Source: Hirsutella rhossiliensis (lineage: Eukaryota > Ascomycota > Sordariomycetes > Hypocreales > Ophiocordycipitaceae). From it: a stretch of DNA of 64,000 bases. How positions within the stretch are numbered: the first letter of the stretch is position 1; each line of letters begins with the position of its first letter. Below are positions 34,190 through 45,599 of the stretch, in pieces. The position numbers and the translations under genes are program-made. Location: NCBI RefSeq assembly GCF_020360975.1, contig NW_025408675.1:2542001-2606000 (forward strand), given 5' to 3'. The notes under the pieces are model-generated. The model did no database searches. It worked only from the letters and a program-made list of their open reading frames with translations, and had not been told where the DNA came from.

Positions 34190-35790
34190 ATGCGGCCAAT
34201 TTCGTTGAGCTTGGCTCTCGAAGCTGTCGGGGCAACCTGCTTCACCCTCGCCACGGCAGCGGCGGCAGCAGCAGATGGAAACCACTTCGTAGACGCGGTA
34301 TGAAAATTTACACGCCCAATTTCAGCTCGTCATGCTGACACGAGTGCGCGTAGTGCAATGCCCTGGCCGAGGTCCTACCCGGGAAGGTTGCCTTCCCCAA
34401 CACCACCATGTATATCAACCAGAACATGTACTGGTCCAACCGGCAAGGAGAGGTCCATCCGCGCTGCTTCGTGACCCCGAGAAGCAGTCTGGATGTTTCC
34501 AAGGCCATGAAGACCCTCACATCTCGCAGGGCGCCCTTCACCGTCAAGGCCGGGGGCCACACGGCGTTTGAGGGCGGGTCCAACATTGACGACGGCGTCA
34601 CCGTGGACCTTGTCCATCTCAACGACATCACTGTCTCGCGCGACAGAGGAACCGTGTCTGTCGGAGCGGGAAATCGGTGGATCAACGTGTCTCAAGCCCT
34701 CGACCCGATGGGGCTGGCCGCTGTCGGCGGACGGGCTGCTGGCGTTGGGGTGAGCGGACTGCTTCTCGGAGGGGGTATCTCCTACTTTTCGGGAACGTAT
34801 GGCTGGGCGTGCGACAATGTGAGGAACTACGAAATCGTTGTTTCTTCCGGAGAAATCGTCAATGCCTCGCCAGACGAGAATCCGGACCTGTACTGGGCTC
34901 TCCGCGGCGGCGGCGGCTCCAACTTTGGCATCGTCACTCGCTTCGACCTTGTCGCCTTTTCCCAGGGCGAGCTGTGGGCAAACTCAATTGTCTTCCCCGG
35001 CGAGCGCAACAAAACGCTCATCCCGCTATTCCAAGACCTCACCAACAAGGGCTTGGTGGAAAACCCAAAGGCCCACGCATACTTTGTCCTGAGCTACCAA
35101 CCGGGCCTGGGACAGTTCATCGCTCTCACCAGCTTGTTCCAGTTCACGCCGCCGCCTCAAAACACCATCCCGACAGCCTTCCAAAATTTCCAATCTGTGC
35201 CGGGTGCCATTTCGAACGTGACGCAGGTGGCCAGTGTCTCGGCGCTGTCCAAAGCAATCGACCAGCCCTGGGGTTCGCGCCAGACATGGTGGGACACTTC
35301 TGTCGCCACGACGTCGGAAAAGATGTTTCATGATATCGTGTCTCTCTACGAGGCATACGTGAATGAGCTCTTGGCGGCCGCAAATGGCGCTGAAGTCATG
35401 GCCTACTTGGTTTTCCAGCCCATATCCAAGAACATCGTCGACGCAATGCAGAAGAAGGGCGGCAACGCACTCGGGCTGAAGCCAAAGGATGGACCATTGA
35501 TGATTGTGCAGGTGACGACTACATGGAGCGACAAACGGCTGGATTCCCTCGTTGAGAAGTCGTCGGAGGCGTTTATACAGGACGTTGAGGCGCTTTCCAA
35601 GAAGAGAGGGCTTTTCCGAGGCTTCGTGTACATGAATTACGCGGGCAAAAGCCAAGACGTGCTCCGACGATACGGGCATGAGAGCTTCAGCCGCTTGAAT
35701 AAAGTAGCGGCCAAGTGGGATCCCAAGGGCGTTTTGCAAGAGCTGTGGAGAGGATACTTTCAGTTGCGGGGATCTGGGAATCATACGTAA
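34190..35790 (+). CDS. Secreted FAD-linked oxidase (BBE/PCMH family)
   Basis: Predicted 514 residues from exons 34190-34297 and 34354-35790. The 56-bp intron has GTATGA, ATGCTGAC and GCGTAG. The N-terminal 28 residues form a signal peptide ending in an Ala run. The FAD-binding domain (about 60-240) contains FTVKAGGHTAFEGG, where His105 is the expected covalent FAD ligand, and AALRGGGGSNFGIVT-like WALRGGGGSNFGIVTRFDL. The second attachment site of bicovalent berberine-bridge enzymes is a Cys; the matching stretch here (GVGVSGLLLGGGISYFSG) has Ser, so single attachment is expected. The C-terminal BBE-like end includes FRGFVYMNYAGKSQDVLRRYG. Family members oxidise sugars, alcohols or secondary metabolites; no biosynthetic cluster is seen here. 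Confidence 0.9.
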
Positions 35791-38700
35791 GGGGATTTAC
35801 ATACAACTCAAGAGCTTTGCACTCTACTCTATTCAACCTTTTCCTTCATACAGGAAGAGAAAGCCCATGCAACGCTGCTGTAAGGGCTATTCCGAAGACT
35901 AGGAAGGAGTAGAAATCATGCCCTCAAGCGGCTCAAGGCAGTCGATCTTGAGTCGAGGAAAACGTCGCCCATGTGCTGTTCTAGAGCGGCAATGCCGCAA
36001 AGCAGCTTTTCTCACGGTTAGTCCAAGTCTAGAGCAGCTGCATCTTGCGGCTGGCAGTAGCCGAATCGAGCAATGATTCTGAGATGGGATAATTTCTAAT
36101 TACCTACCGCCTGATACTGATAAGCGAGCTCAAGTTAAAAAAGGTGACCGGCCTGGACGGGTTTGTGGGAATAGTCCGTACTGGGCATACTGGCAAGCCA
36201 AAGTGCACTTGTTAAATTCATCGTCATATACAGAAAGCTCAAAACTAAATGCCAATTCTGGTCCCATTCCTCGCATGTCAGGTTAATCACCTCTCTGGAG
36301 ATGTTGAAGCGAGCAGCCGCGTATTTGCCTTCCGTACTCTTATCATTCTATCCTACGGGACACATTACGTGGAATCTTCCAACGTGGTGCTCTCAAAACA
36401 ACGCCAGCTATTTCGTCCTCTCCCCGCTCCGGCCTCTTCGTTGGAGCGCTTATTCGTAATAGCTTGGGCTCTGCCGGCGAAACCTTGGAATCGAAAGTCG
36501 AACCGCAAATTGGACAGATCTCGGAAACGATGTAGGGAGATTTTCTGTCTCCATAGCTCTTGTTCAATCAATGTGCGAGTACCTGAGAGCCTTGGGAATT
36601 GTGCATGGAGAATTGGAGGCATTACCACCTTGCTCAGGTGCATCAGTGCTTCCTGCTGCTCCTCGTGAAGCTCAGACCTCTTAGCGCCGCGCGCTCGACA
36701 CTGTCTGTGAGCAGAAGCCAGGGTGTTATTCCTATGTGAGCTTGATCTCTACCGATGGGTCGGCCGGGATGTTATATGACAAGGCCCGAGAATGTGCTTC
36801 GTGATTCCTTACAGCACCGCCACCGCCTCCCTTTTCTGCCCCTGGGCTTGGCAACGCCCTTCACATTCAGGTTACGTGACAATCACCCCGTCTCATGAGG
36901 GAACATGTGTTGAGCCTCGGAAATGGCTAGGTCAGACGGGCTGTGGAGGCTCAGCATGGGCTCCGTGGACGCCAAAGTCTCATCAGCCGCCACGTGGGCT
37001 AAAACGCTCAGCAATGGCAGACATAGCATTGTCAGGGGCAGTGCGCCTGGCGATGGCACTCGCGAAGGGAAAATCGACTCGTGATCCGATGGAAATGAGC
37101 TTGGCGGCTCGAGGCTCGGCTGCGGCGCGTCGGGATAGACGTGAAACATGACGTCCGATGAAGATGTCTGGGTAACATCACCGTCTTCAGTCCAGCGCTC
37201 CCTTCCAACCAATTCGGCCTCATCGCATCCGAACTCAGTGCGAGACAGCTTAGAAGCAGACTCGCAAGGGTCGTCTCCAACTGTATTTTTTACAGCAACG
37301 GCCATAGTCATACTGGATCATGGTCTTTCTTACCACCACGTCACCCAGGAAGGCATCATGACCCTCAATTTTAGGTACGCCCCCACAGACACCTACGAAA
37401 GATGCAAGCTTGATACCGCGATAGCTTGATCGCAAGCCGGCTATTGCCGCCCCCGCACGGGGTAGTGCATACATCGTCGTGATTGTCGATGCGGCCCATG
37501 GCCTGGGCGTTCGTATCTCCATGAGCCTGGCCGCGGTGGGCGAGGCCAACCATGGGACGCCTTGGCCCTTGCGGTGAGTCCTGCATGTGACCAGGGGCCA
37601 AGGGTGCCGACCAGTCAATAAATATGCAGATCGTTTGGTCGGATGGCGAGGAGTGCGGGAGGGTGGCAGAGGGCGGTTACATCCGCCAGCCCCGAAATAG
37701 ACCTTTTTCCAGCTCTGAGGAAAAGCACATTTCCGGAATAGCGTTGGACATAACTTAGCCGCCTTCTCCCCGCTATTACCAGTCTCAAGTTTCGCTTTCT
37801 CACTTCCGCCTCCAGCCTCAAGCTCCTCAAGCCTCGCCTTCAATGACAGCGATTTAATGAGATGGGCCAACATGCGAGCGTACTTTACCGCGAGCTTGAT
37901 GCTGGAACAGTGAGTTAGCCCGGGTAGAAACGTGTTCGTTCACTGACAAAACTTGGATAATCAACTTCTTTAACACTGTCTGGCCAAACCTCGATGGGGA
38001 TATCAAAAGGCTTGTTTTCCATCAGTTAAGGGAAAAGGAACCTCAGTACTTTGAACGTGAGACTCCTCCGTCGTGTACGGCTTCAACGGGAAGGCCTTCA
38101 TCCGAATGTTTTCACTCTGTGAGAAACAGAGCTTGGTCTCCCGAGTCGCCGCAGCCCCCCGAGCCGATTGCCAAATCCCCGACATTTAATCCATTGCCTG
38201 AAGTAGTCAAGCTACACTTCTCCAAGTCCTGGCAGGATCCAGCCAGGTTCTTCGACCGGTCTAACAATGGGGAGACATCGACCAACCTGTTTAGACACGG
38301 AGTTTACTTGGCTCTTGTCCATAACAAGAATATTGCGTGGATCGGGCATGTACAGTTACGATTCCTAACGGTCGGTTTCTATGAACTGGAACTACACCTT
38401 AGGGAGACCTGCCAAAAACTGCGACCTAATCGGTGAGTTAGGAGAGAGCTAACTAAACTGGCTCAAATATGCCAGCCCGATCGGCCGGAGCTCAAGGGGC
38501 ACGACTATGAAATATGAAATAGACGCGTTATTTGGTGCTCTTGGGTGATGCTTGGGGCAATGTTTTTGGGCAGCGGGGAAGCGGCCTGATAGGAGCCGCA
38601 CGTGCGAATACATCGGTCCGGCTACGCGACACGTGGCGGCATAAGGAAATGCGGTCATTTCTCGTCTGGCCTGTCTCGCCCTGGATGTAAGTTATTCTTC
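35791..38700. other. Gene-poor transition region with weak coding-like frames
   Basis: About 2.9 kb without a gene I can support. Two minus-strand frames look mildly protein-like: 37,311-36,883, and one around 37,870-37,780 with a Leu/Glu/Lys-rich helical stretch (LKARLEELEAGG). Neither has a convincing start, splice structure or domain. They may be remnants of decayed genes. Confidence 0.4.
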
Positions 38701-39101
38701 GGCCGGCGTATAATAATCTTGCGGTGTATGGCAGGACCCCGGACAAAATCTAACATCCAGAATCATTCCTTGGCCTCGCGATGGCGGACTGAACTCCCAC
38801 GCCAACCCCTGGTAAATGGTGAGCAAATATCGTTCAAGTCGATCAGCCTGCCCCCATGCCAATTGTCAGGCTTGTACGCCTCCAAGGCAAACCCAACCGC
38901 ATGAAAGAAATCGAGGTGGATTTGGCCAATGGCCAAATCCTGCATAGCTCCCGGTACGAACTCGTAGATAATGGCCCAATGCCAGTCAAAGTCTCCATCC
39001 ACCTCCTTCCGCACCGGCGGATGGAGAAGCGGGAGCTGATCCCACATAATTCTCGTCCATCCGTGGCATTTCGGCAAAGGAGGGAAAGATGGCGGTGGCA
39101 T
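38700..39101 (-). pseudogene. Broken gene fragment, fungal hypothetical family
   Basis: The frame from 39101 downward reads naturally through DFDWHWAIIYEFVPGAMQDL, then AIGQIHLDFFHAVGFALE and YKPDNWHGGRLIDLNDICSP. It reaches a TGA at 38763-38765 and immediately continues in frame with FWMLDF, so the stop looks like a TGG-to-TGA change. The 5' part is missing: upstream (above about 39,140) the sequence turns into a RIP-mutated Helitron fragment. From memory this segment resembles a domain found in many fungal hypothetical proteins. Function unknown. Confidence 0.55.
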
Positions 39102-39149
39102 CAGATCTTGGTCTGTCGAGAGCTGTGGGGGGCGACGACCCTACTACTA

Positions 39150-39640
39150 GCCGTCTATCTTTACTTAGTTAATCGCGATATCCTCGTAAAGCGGGTTATT
39201 CCTCTATAGCTATGCTAGGGTAGCTACTACTCGAGATTTACGCACCTAAAGTAGGTATCTAACGTCTACGGAGCTAGGCTTAGCCGAACCGCTCTAAGAG
39301 ACGTAGATATTCTTAATAACTTATAGTAAGGGATAAGGAAGAACTATAGCTATAAGATCGTCTACTTTATTCGGAAAAACAACGATATATCCTTTTACGT
39401 GCTTACGGTAGCTAATTCCTAAACGGGTCTTATTATCGACTATAAACTTAGTAATATAGCTAAAGGGCGTATATAGGGCAACAAGTCTCTCCTCGACGGG
39501 AGAGAGGTTATTAAGCTCGCTAGGGTACCGATGCTCGCAACCGATGGCTATATTATTAACCGAGCAGGCTTTAGGCAGCCGTCTACCGTCGAAGCTGGCG
39601 CGATACTCGCGGCATTGACGTCTCACAGATGGGGCCAACT
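39150..39640 (-). mobile_element. RIP-degraded Helitron fragment (DUF6570 / Helitron-like N region)
   Basis: On the minus strand a frame contains LNNLSPVEERLVALYTPF, YRKHVKGYIVVFPNKVDD and VLPYPLL. After several TAG stops it continues with NIYVS and KPSSVDVRYLL, then VRKSRV and NNPLYE. This order matches the domain that precedes the Rep/helicase region of fungal Helitrons and Pif1-like proteins. Stops fall where Trp, Gln or Arg would be expected. Only this N-terminal piece is present; no Rep HxH motif or helicase motifs follow on the left. It abuts the broken gene at 38.7-39.1 kb. Confidence 0.65.
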
Positions 39641-39909
39641 TCCTGGCTGATGGCAGCTGAATCGCGGACAACAGCCGCAGGCTCACTGGGCGAAGGTCGA
39701 GCCTGCTCAGTGGACAGAGTTTGAGGACAGATCAGTACGGGCCGCCGGACCGTACCTACGAAAGGCGCGGGGGGGGGGGGCGGAAGAAGGATCCTTTCGT
39801 CTCTTCGTTTTTCAAGGCAAAGATCCTTTCGTCACGTTGTTCCTCGTTCCTCAAGGCAAAGGCATAGATAGATATTCTTCACCTTGCGCATTGCGCCCCA
39901 AGAAACAAA
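39641..39909. other. Short intergenic stretch with G-run and small repeats
   Basis: Contains a run of 12 guanines (39,769-39,780), an inverted repeat GTACGG/CCGTAC (39,735-39,755) and two copies of GATCCTTTCGTC with two of TCAAGGCAAAG. No gene seen. Confidence 0.5.
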
Positions 39910-40879
39910 TCAGTTTATGCTGAAAATACGCTGCATAAGTGTTTTCTTGACATTATGAGATACACTTTCGTGTTGCTGTTGTGTAGCAAAGCCGCGAACT
40001 TTCCACAGCACACCTAGCAGAGTAGCCACCGTTAAAAGCTCGACCCTAGAACCCTCTTCTGTCTCGTCCTCAGGCAAGAGTAAAACTCCCTCGCTGTTTG
40101 GTATAGATAGTGAATCGCCTTGTCCTGCGTGGTGATAGATTGCGTGAACTATGTCGGGCTTCAGGGTTGACTCTTCATCAGATGACGACGCTCCCCCATT
40201 ATCAAACTCGACTAGCGAGTATCTCAAAGGCCCATCTTTCATAGGAAGAATCTGCCATTGGAGCTGTTTCAAGCCAGACCGCTGCTCAAAAGAGAAAAAA
40301 GGGAGGGTGTTACTCCTGTCGCTCGAAGCGATTTCCGTAGCAGGCAATGACGAAACGATGCTAGTAAAATCTTTGAGGCGAACTTCGAATACGGACGGCG
40401 ATTCTAGTCGCGAACTTACTTTCCTTTAGTAAACAGACATAAGGTAGTTTTCTGATCAACACTCACACAGTCGCTTCTGAACTTTCGCCTGGGGTCACTC
40501 TCTTCTGCAGACTCAGCTTGGGTTGGAGATCGGCATCGAATCTGGCCTTAACGAAGTATCGAGCTGTGCTGCTAAGATCACTGGTAGGTCTTTTCATCGT
40601 GCCCAGTCTGGTCCTGTAAAGGAGGCTTCCCATTTGAGCAGCGCCAATGATGTCGCTTCCACCTAGTGGGGACTGGCTGATGGTTTGATGGTATTCGGCA
40701 CTTATGTCGTGAACGAACATTTCAAACTCTTGATTGCCATGTGGAGAGATGTACAAAACTCGGGTCAAATGCTCTGGCGTCTTAGAAGGGTTCCGCGCGA
40801 GGCCCTGGGCTATGCGCCGATCTTGCTGTCGAGCGGAGGTCAGCGTCTCGTAGCCCTGAACGCCTCCGAACGCTGACAT
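39910..40879 (-). CDS. Hypothetical two-exon gene between transposon remnants
   Basis: Predicted 308 residues from exons 40879-40467 and 40423-39910. The intron would be 43 bp (GTGAGT donor, AAAG acceptor); this acceptor is the one that keeps frame, but its spacing from a branch site is short, so the junction is uncertain. I do not recognise the protein. It begins MSAFGGVQGYETLTSARQQD and has no signal peptide or membrane segment. It contains beta-like stretches (RVLYISPHGNQEFEMFVHDI, ARYFVKARFDADLQ, YSLVEFD), an acidic Ser/Glu loop and a C-terminal helix (LLTVATLLGVLWKVRGF). The order of strands followed by a final helix reminds me of tubby/scramblase-like fungal proteins, but this is only a guess. 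Codon and base use are unlike the RIP-mutated DNA on both sides. Confidence 0.6.
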
Positions 40880-41082
40880 GGTACTGGCTAAATTGATGTA
40901 ATTTTGAAACGGTATCCAATGGACGAGGAATTGGGCTGTGCAGACATTCCGGTTGGTCTTCAAAACGTAAAGGGCTGGTACGTTTGTTTATATAGAAAAG
41001 AGTAGCAGCAGGGGGCAAGCCCCTACCGCGTCATAGTCTAGACCGCCAACGGGTAAGCGTAATGGAAAATATATATATAGAG

Positions 41083-41478
41083 AGTCTTACTATTTGCACA
41101 GACAAAATTCTCTATTTACCCAGAGTTATATAGAGCACCTAAACTTAAAGTACCTTAAAGTTACTTTAAGGTACTGCCTATACTTCCCCTAGCTGCCTTA
41201 CCTAGGTACCTACTAAGAAGGCCTCGATTACGAACAAGCGCACCCGAGCACCCGAGCTAGTAGGGGAGGGGTCCCCCTTGGGGAGGGGCCCTAATTACTG
41301 TGGGGGTTTATCCCTCGCGCGAGGTGAGTGCGACGTGCAAGATCGCGACTTTTGAGGGACTTAAAAAATACACGCGGCGGAGTACTAATTACTAAGCGGA
41401 TTAAGCCACTAATTAAAAAGGAGGATTTTAAGAAATTCTATGTAAATAGAGAAATATGTCTATGCAAATAGTAAGACT
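41083..41478. mobile_element. MITE-like element with about 43-bp terminal inverted repeats
   Basis: The left end reads AGTCTTACTATTTGCACAGA and, inverted, the right end reads AGTCTTACTATTTGCATAGA. The match continues through TTCTCTATTTAC with a few C/T differences. The element is 396 bp, has no coding frame and is flanked by (TA)n on both sides, compatible with TA-target insertion. The interior holds TACCTTAAAGT-type short inverted repeats and a G-rich patch. Confidence 0.7.
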
Positions 41479-42250
41479 ATATATATATATATAAAAGATA
41501 CTGGGCAAACCAGGTGGGGCTGCAAGGAATGAACCATCGGTCAACACTGCTCCATATAAAAATACCCTCCTTGACGCAAAAGGACCTGCAGAGATTGCAC
41601 TGCATGCATATCAAAAATGGACACAGGTGGCATTGATAATGACATAGTACGGAGTACTTGGTGTGACACTTGCCCCGTACTTGGGGGCCTGAAAATCGGC
41701 CGCCGACCGGGGGAAAAAAGGTAATTATTTAGAGTATTGCTATTTACACAATAGCATATTGCTGTTTGCACACTCGACCTATTTTCAAGATACATACCAA
41801 GGCTAGCCCGCCCCGCCTATTTATACCGCGCGCGCCTGGCAAGTACCTATACCGCCTAAATGCCCGCACCCGCGCCTGCGCCCGCCCGCACACACACACA
41901 ACCCGCATATATATAAGAGGCAATAAAGGCCATATAACGCATGCCTCTTAATTCGCTTAAATAACGCATTTCCGGGCCTTGAGCTCGAAGTTGCAATAAT
42001 CGGCCCGTTAATTGATCCGGCTCCTCCTTGGCCCTTACGGCTATATAGGCGGCGGCGGCGGCGCCCACTCAACGATCCCTCTAACGCCTAACGAAGCCGG
42101 CTGCCCTGACGAAGCCGGCTGCCCTAACGAAGCCGGTGGCGCGCCCCTCCTGCCGCGTCCTCCTCTTAATCCCCTTCCCCTTATATTTCCTCGAGCTATT
42201 AATCCTTATTATAACGCTACGAGAGACCGGGGGCTATAACTAAGTTTATT
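41479..42250. other. Boundary zone to the RIP block
   Basis: A mixed stretch with GC-rich islands, a (CA)n tract near 41,890, a hairpin TAAGAGGCA/TGCCTCTTA (41,914-41,950) and a pair of 16-bp direct repeats (41,736-41,751 and 41,758-41,773). CA and TG dinucleotides are still present here but nearly vanish beyond about 42,150. A plus-strand frame (42,012-42,239) covers the 18-bp tandem repeat, but I cannot support it as a gene. Confidence 0.5.
42089..42142 (+). repeat. 18-bp tandem repeat, three units
   Basis: Three consecutive units of TAACGAAGCCGGCTGCCC with one or a few changes. The unit length is a multiple of three and encodes NEAGCP-like hexapeptides in one plus frame, so it could be the relic of a repetitive coding segment. 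Confidence 0.65.
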
Positions 42251-43179
42251 AAGCTCGTCGCGCCCCCGGCGCCTTCGAACGCTTACGGTAAGCCGCTTTA
42301 AGCTAGCCTAACTTAAATTAAGTAGCTAGGATGCCCTTATAGCCGGCTATAACTATAATACTATCTATAATACTATCTCTAATACCCTCGCTATAAGGGA
42401 GCTTAGTATAGGTAGCTTATTATTATAAGGCTAGCCGCGTATAATAGTAATAACGTTAAGGTCGCGGATTTATAGTAATAGCTCGTTAAGGTCTTAATAG
42501 TAGTAATTAGTATAAAAATTACCTAAAAAGGGGGGGGTATAAGGGAATATATATTATAGTACGATTAGTTAGGTAGTAGAGATAGCTAAAGGTACTACGC
42601 TATATATATTATATTCTCCTTATTATAAGACTAAAGCTTATAAAAAAAAGGATTTTTCCTCTTTAATTAAAGTAGCGAGTAGTCTATAATATATAAGCGG
42701 GGTAGGTATAATTCCTTACTAATACCCTACTAATATATTAGTACTATATACCTAAGTGCTTTATTAGCCTATACCTCTTAGTAGTGCTTTTATAATTTTC
42801 TCCTTTCTTATATAAATATCTTAGCTATATCTTTAATATATATTACTTTCGCTATACTATATATATTTAGTTATAAAGAGAAGTAGTTTCGGTTATATAT
42901 TATATATATACGCTTATATAAGTATATATTAGTCTATACTCTATAACGTTAATAGTTATTATACTAATAGTTACCGCTAAGTAACTATTATAATATTGCC
43001 TATATATCGGCCGCGTAATTATAATATAAAAAGTATATATATATATCTCTTACTTTATTTTATTTTATTTTCTTCTTTAACTCTTTTACTTATAATTATT
43101 ATAGAGTTTTATACCTTTTTTTATTAATCCCTTATACCTTTTTATATTACTTTTTATTAACGATTTACTAATAATAATA

Positions 43180-44543
43180 CCTTTTATATTAAAGAAGATA
43201 AAGAACTATAACGCTAATTTCCTATACTATATATAAGAGTAGGTAGCCGTAGGTTCGCCCTTAAAGTATAAGCGATTAGCTTAAAAGTCTCGTAGTAACG
43301 TTAGTTCCCCTTTAGTAAAGAAAGCTAAGAAAGGTATAAGGGAATTCTAGCCCTAAGAAACTTCTAGTCTAGGACCTAATATTAGTAAGGGTTATACTCT
43401 TATTACCTTACTAAATACCTTAACTTTAACTACTAATAAGCTTACCTTTATAAGCTAGGAAACTTATAAGTTTATTACCTTTATTAGTAATATTAACGCT
43501 AGTAAGGAGACTATACTTAAGCGCTTTTAAGTAAGTATTAATAACCTAGCTACTTTATCTTAATAGGGCGGCTTTAGCTAATAAGAGATTATTATCTAGG
43601 CCGCTCCTTAAAATAAGTAGGCCGATATTAATAATAAGGCTTAGCTAAATAAAGGCTAAGATAATCTTAATACCTAGCTAAATAAGGGCTAAGATAACGA
43701 TAACGGTAATAATAGAAACGGCCGCGATTTAACTACTCTTATTAATAAACCTAAGAATAATAGCGCTAGAAATAAGGGTACCTAGGCGGCGGTATAAAGC
43801 GGTTGCGCTCTTATAAAGAAGCGTACTTAATCTAAGGCTAAAGCTTACTTAGTTAAGGCCTAAGGGGTTATCTCTTATAAGCTTTAATATATATATTATT
43901 TTAGGACGGCTATTAAGGAGTATAGTATAACTAAGCCTAAGCTTATTAAGGTGCTTTTAATTAGCTATATTTTCTTAAGGGTTTCCTTAATATATTATTA
44001 GTAGTATTATAGATAAACCGCGACTTATAACTAAGTAAGTTTCCTCTTAACTTTAAATATTATAATTAATAAGCTAATTTTTCTTAAGGCCGCTATTTTT
44101 ATATTTAGTAACTAAGCTAATATAGTCGCTATTATAAAGTACTTATATAAGCTTAATAAGTTAAAGACTAGTAATAAGGATACTAAGGATAATAGCTTAG
44201 ATATAAGTATACTTATTTTTAAGGAGGCTAATTAGCGCTATCTTACTATTATAGTATAGTATTTAGCCGAGGCTTTTAACGCCGCTAAAATAGCTTATTA
44301 TAAGTCTTTTAAGACTATAGGTATATAGAAGTTTATAATTATAAGTTTTATCTAACCTTTTTATTAGCGACCGCCTAACGATATATTAAGTTAAGTATAC
44401 TAACTACTATATATTAATAAATAAGCGCTATAAGCTTATTATTTACCTTAACCCTACGCCCTTATTTAATATCGCCTATATAAGCTTAGAGTACTAAGCC
44501 TAAGAACTCTAGTTAAAACTCTACCTTATTAATAGTAATATAG
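43180..44543 (+). pseudogene. RIP-degraded ORF of unknown origin, 5' part (split by Gypsy insertion)
   Basis: One plus-strand frame stays protein-like for about 1.36 kb with only TAA/TAG interruptions. It contains Lys/Ser-rich parts (SRSNVSSPLVKKAKKG), a second basic stretch around 43,800-43,860 and hydrophobic blocks near 43,930-44,160. The frame continues at 60,292 on the far side of the Gypsy element once one TATAG target copy is removed. It may be a gag or ORF1 of an older retroelement or a silenced host gene; I cannot name it. Confidence 0.45.
44539..44543 (+). repeat. Target-site duplication TATAG (left copy) of the Gypsy element
   Basis: TATAG directly precedes the left LTR and is repeated exactly at 60,287-60,291 after the right LTR, giving a 5-bp duplication typical of Ty3/Gypsy insertion. 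Confidence 0.8.
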
Positions 44544-45249
44544 TATTATATACTAGTCCCTCGGTATAAGGCTAGTACGTTAACCTTACCGTTTACCTAG
44601 ATCCGGTATAGGTTTAATAGGTAATTAAACGGACTAGCTACTATACGTAATTAAACGTATTATATAGACTAGCTACTATACGTTATTACGCATATTAAAT
44701 ATAAACTAGCTACTAGTCTTATAAGTTAAAGTAAGAGTAGTAATAACTATCTATATTCTTCTCTACCCGCCTAAGATCTAGCAGGTTCTCTATCTTCTAT
44801 ATATACTATAGCGAGCGTAAGACCTTACTTAGGGTTTTAACTAAGTAATATCTTAACCTTATAATTATACGATAGTAGTATAGCGTATTAGCGGTATTTC
44901 CTAGTATTTTCCCTAGGTAAGTATAGGTATTTCTCTATAATTTCCCCGCTATATTCTTATAATAACTTCTTAGGGAAATATTAGTATAATCCCTAAGAAG
45001 CTATTATTACTTAGGAAATTATAGTATATTCCTTATATAATATATCCCTAAGGGAAATCTCTATAAAATATCTATATAATCCGCTTAGTTATTATTTCTA
45101 GGATTTCTAGGTAATTTCCTAGAGTTTACTTAGTAGCTTCTAGGTTCTTTCTTCTATAGGGAGCCTTAAAGAGTTAAGGGTAACTTCCTTAAGGAAGGCC
45201 GATATCGTTATAGGTATTTAGATTATCGACTATAAGGTATCCCGTAATA
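44544..45249 (-). repeat. Gypsy LTR (3' LTR in element orientation)
   Basis: 706 bp, nearly colinear with 59,582-60,286. Differences I noticed are mostly C/T and G/A transitions. Boundaries come from loss of identity plus the flanking TATAG duplication. Confidence 0.88.
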
Positions 45250-45599
45250 AATACCTAGGGCGAAAGAATTAACCGATATCCTTATTAGTCTCCCGCGGTA
45301 TTTAAGTAAGAGTCGCGCTAATAAGGAATCGTAATAAAGTTATATAGATTTCTAAGGTTAGTATAGGGAATAACTTATATCTTATCTAAGACGTAACCTA
45401 GTACGACTAATACTAAGGGCGCGAGGCGGCTAATCTAGGAGTAAAATACTATTAAAACCGGGGGTACTAGGTAGCTAAGCCGGGGTAATAAATAAGTAAG
45501 GCCGGGAGCGTAGAGCGGCTAAGCTAGGGAAAACTAATTATAACTAAGGGCGCTCTATAGCTAAGCTAGTTAAAAAAACGACTAGGACTAGGGATATAA

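Noticed and set aside
36883..37311. 142-codon minus-strand frame as a gene
   Set aside because: Plausible composition but no domain, signal or clear start context; insufficient support.
37250..37873. 207-codon minus-strand frame as a gene
   Set aside because: Only the first 30 or so residues look protein-like; the rest is irregular with no motif, splice logic or matching neighbour, so it is kept only as weak coding-like sequence.
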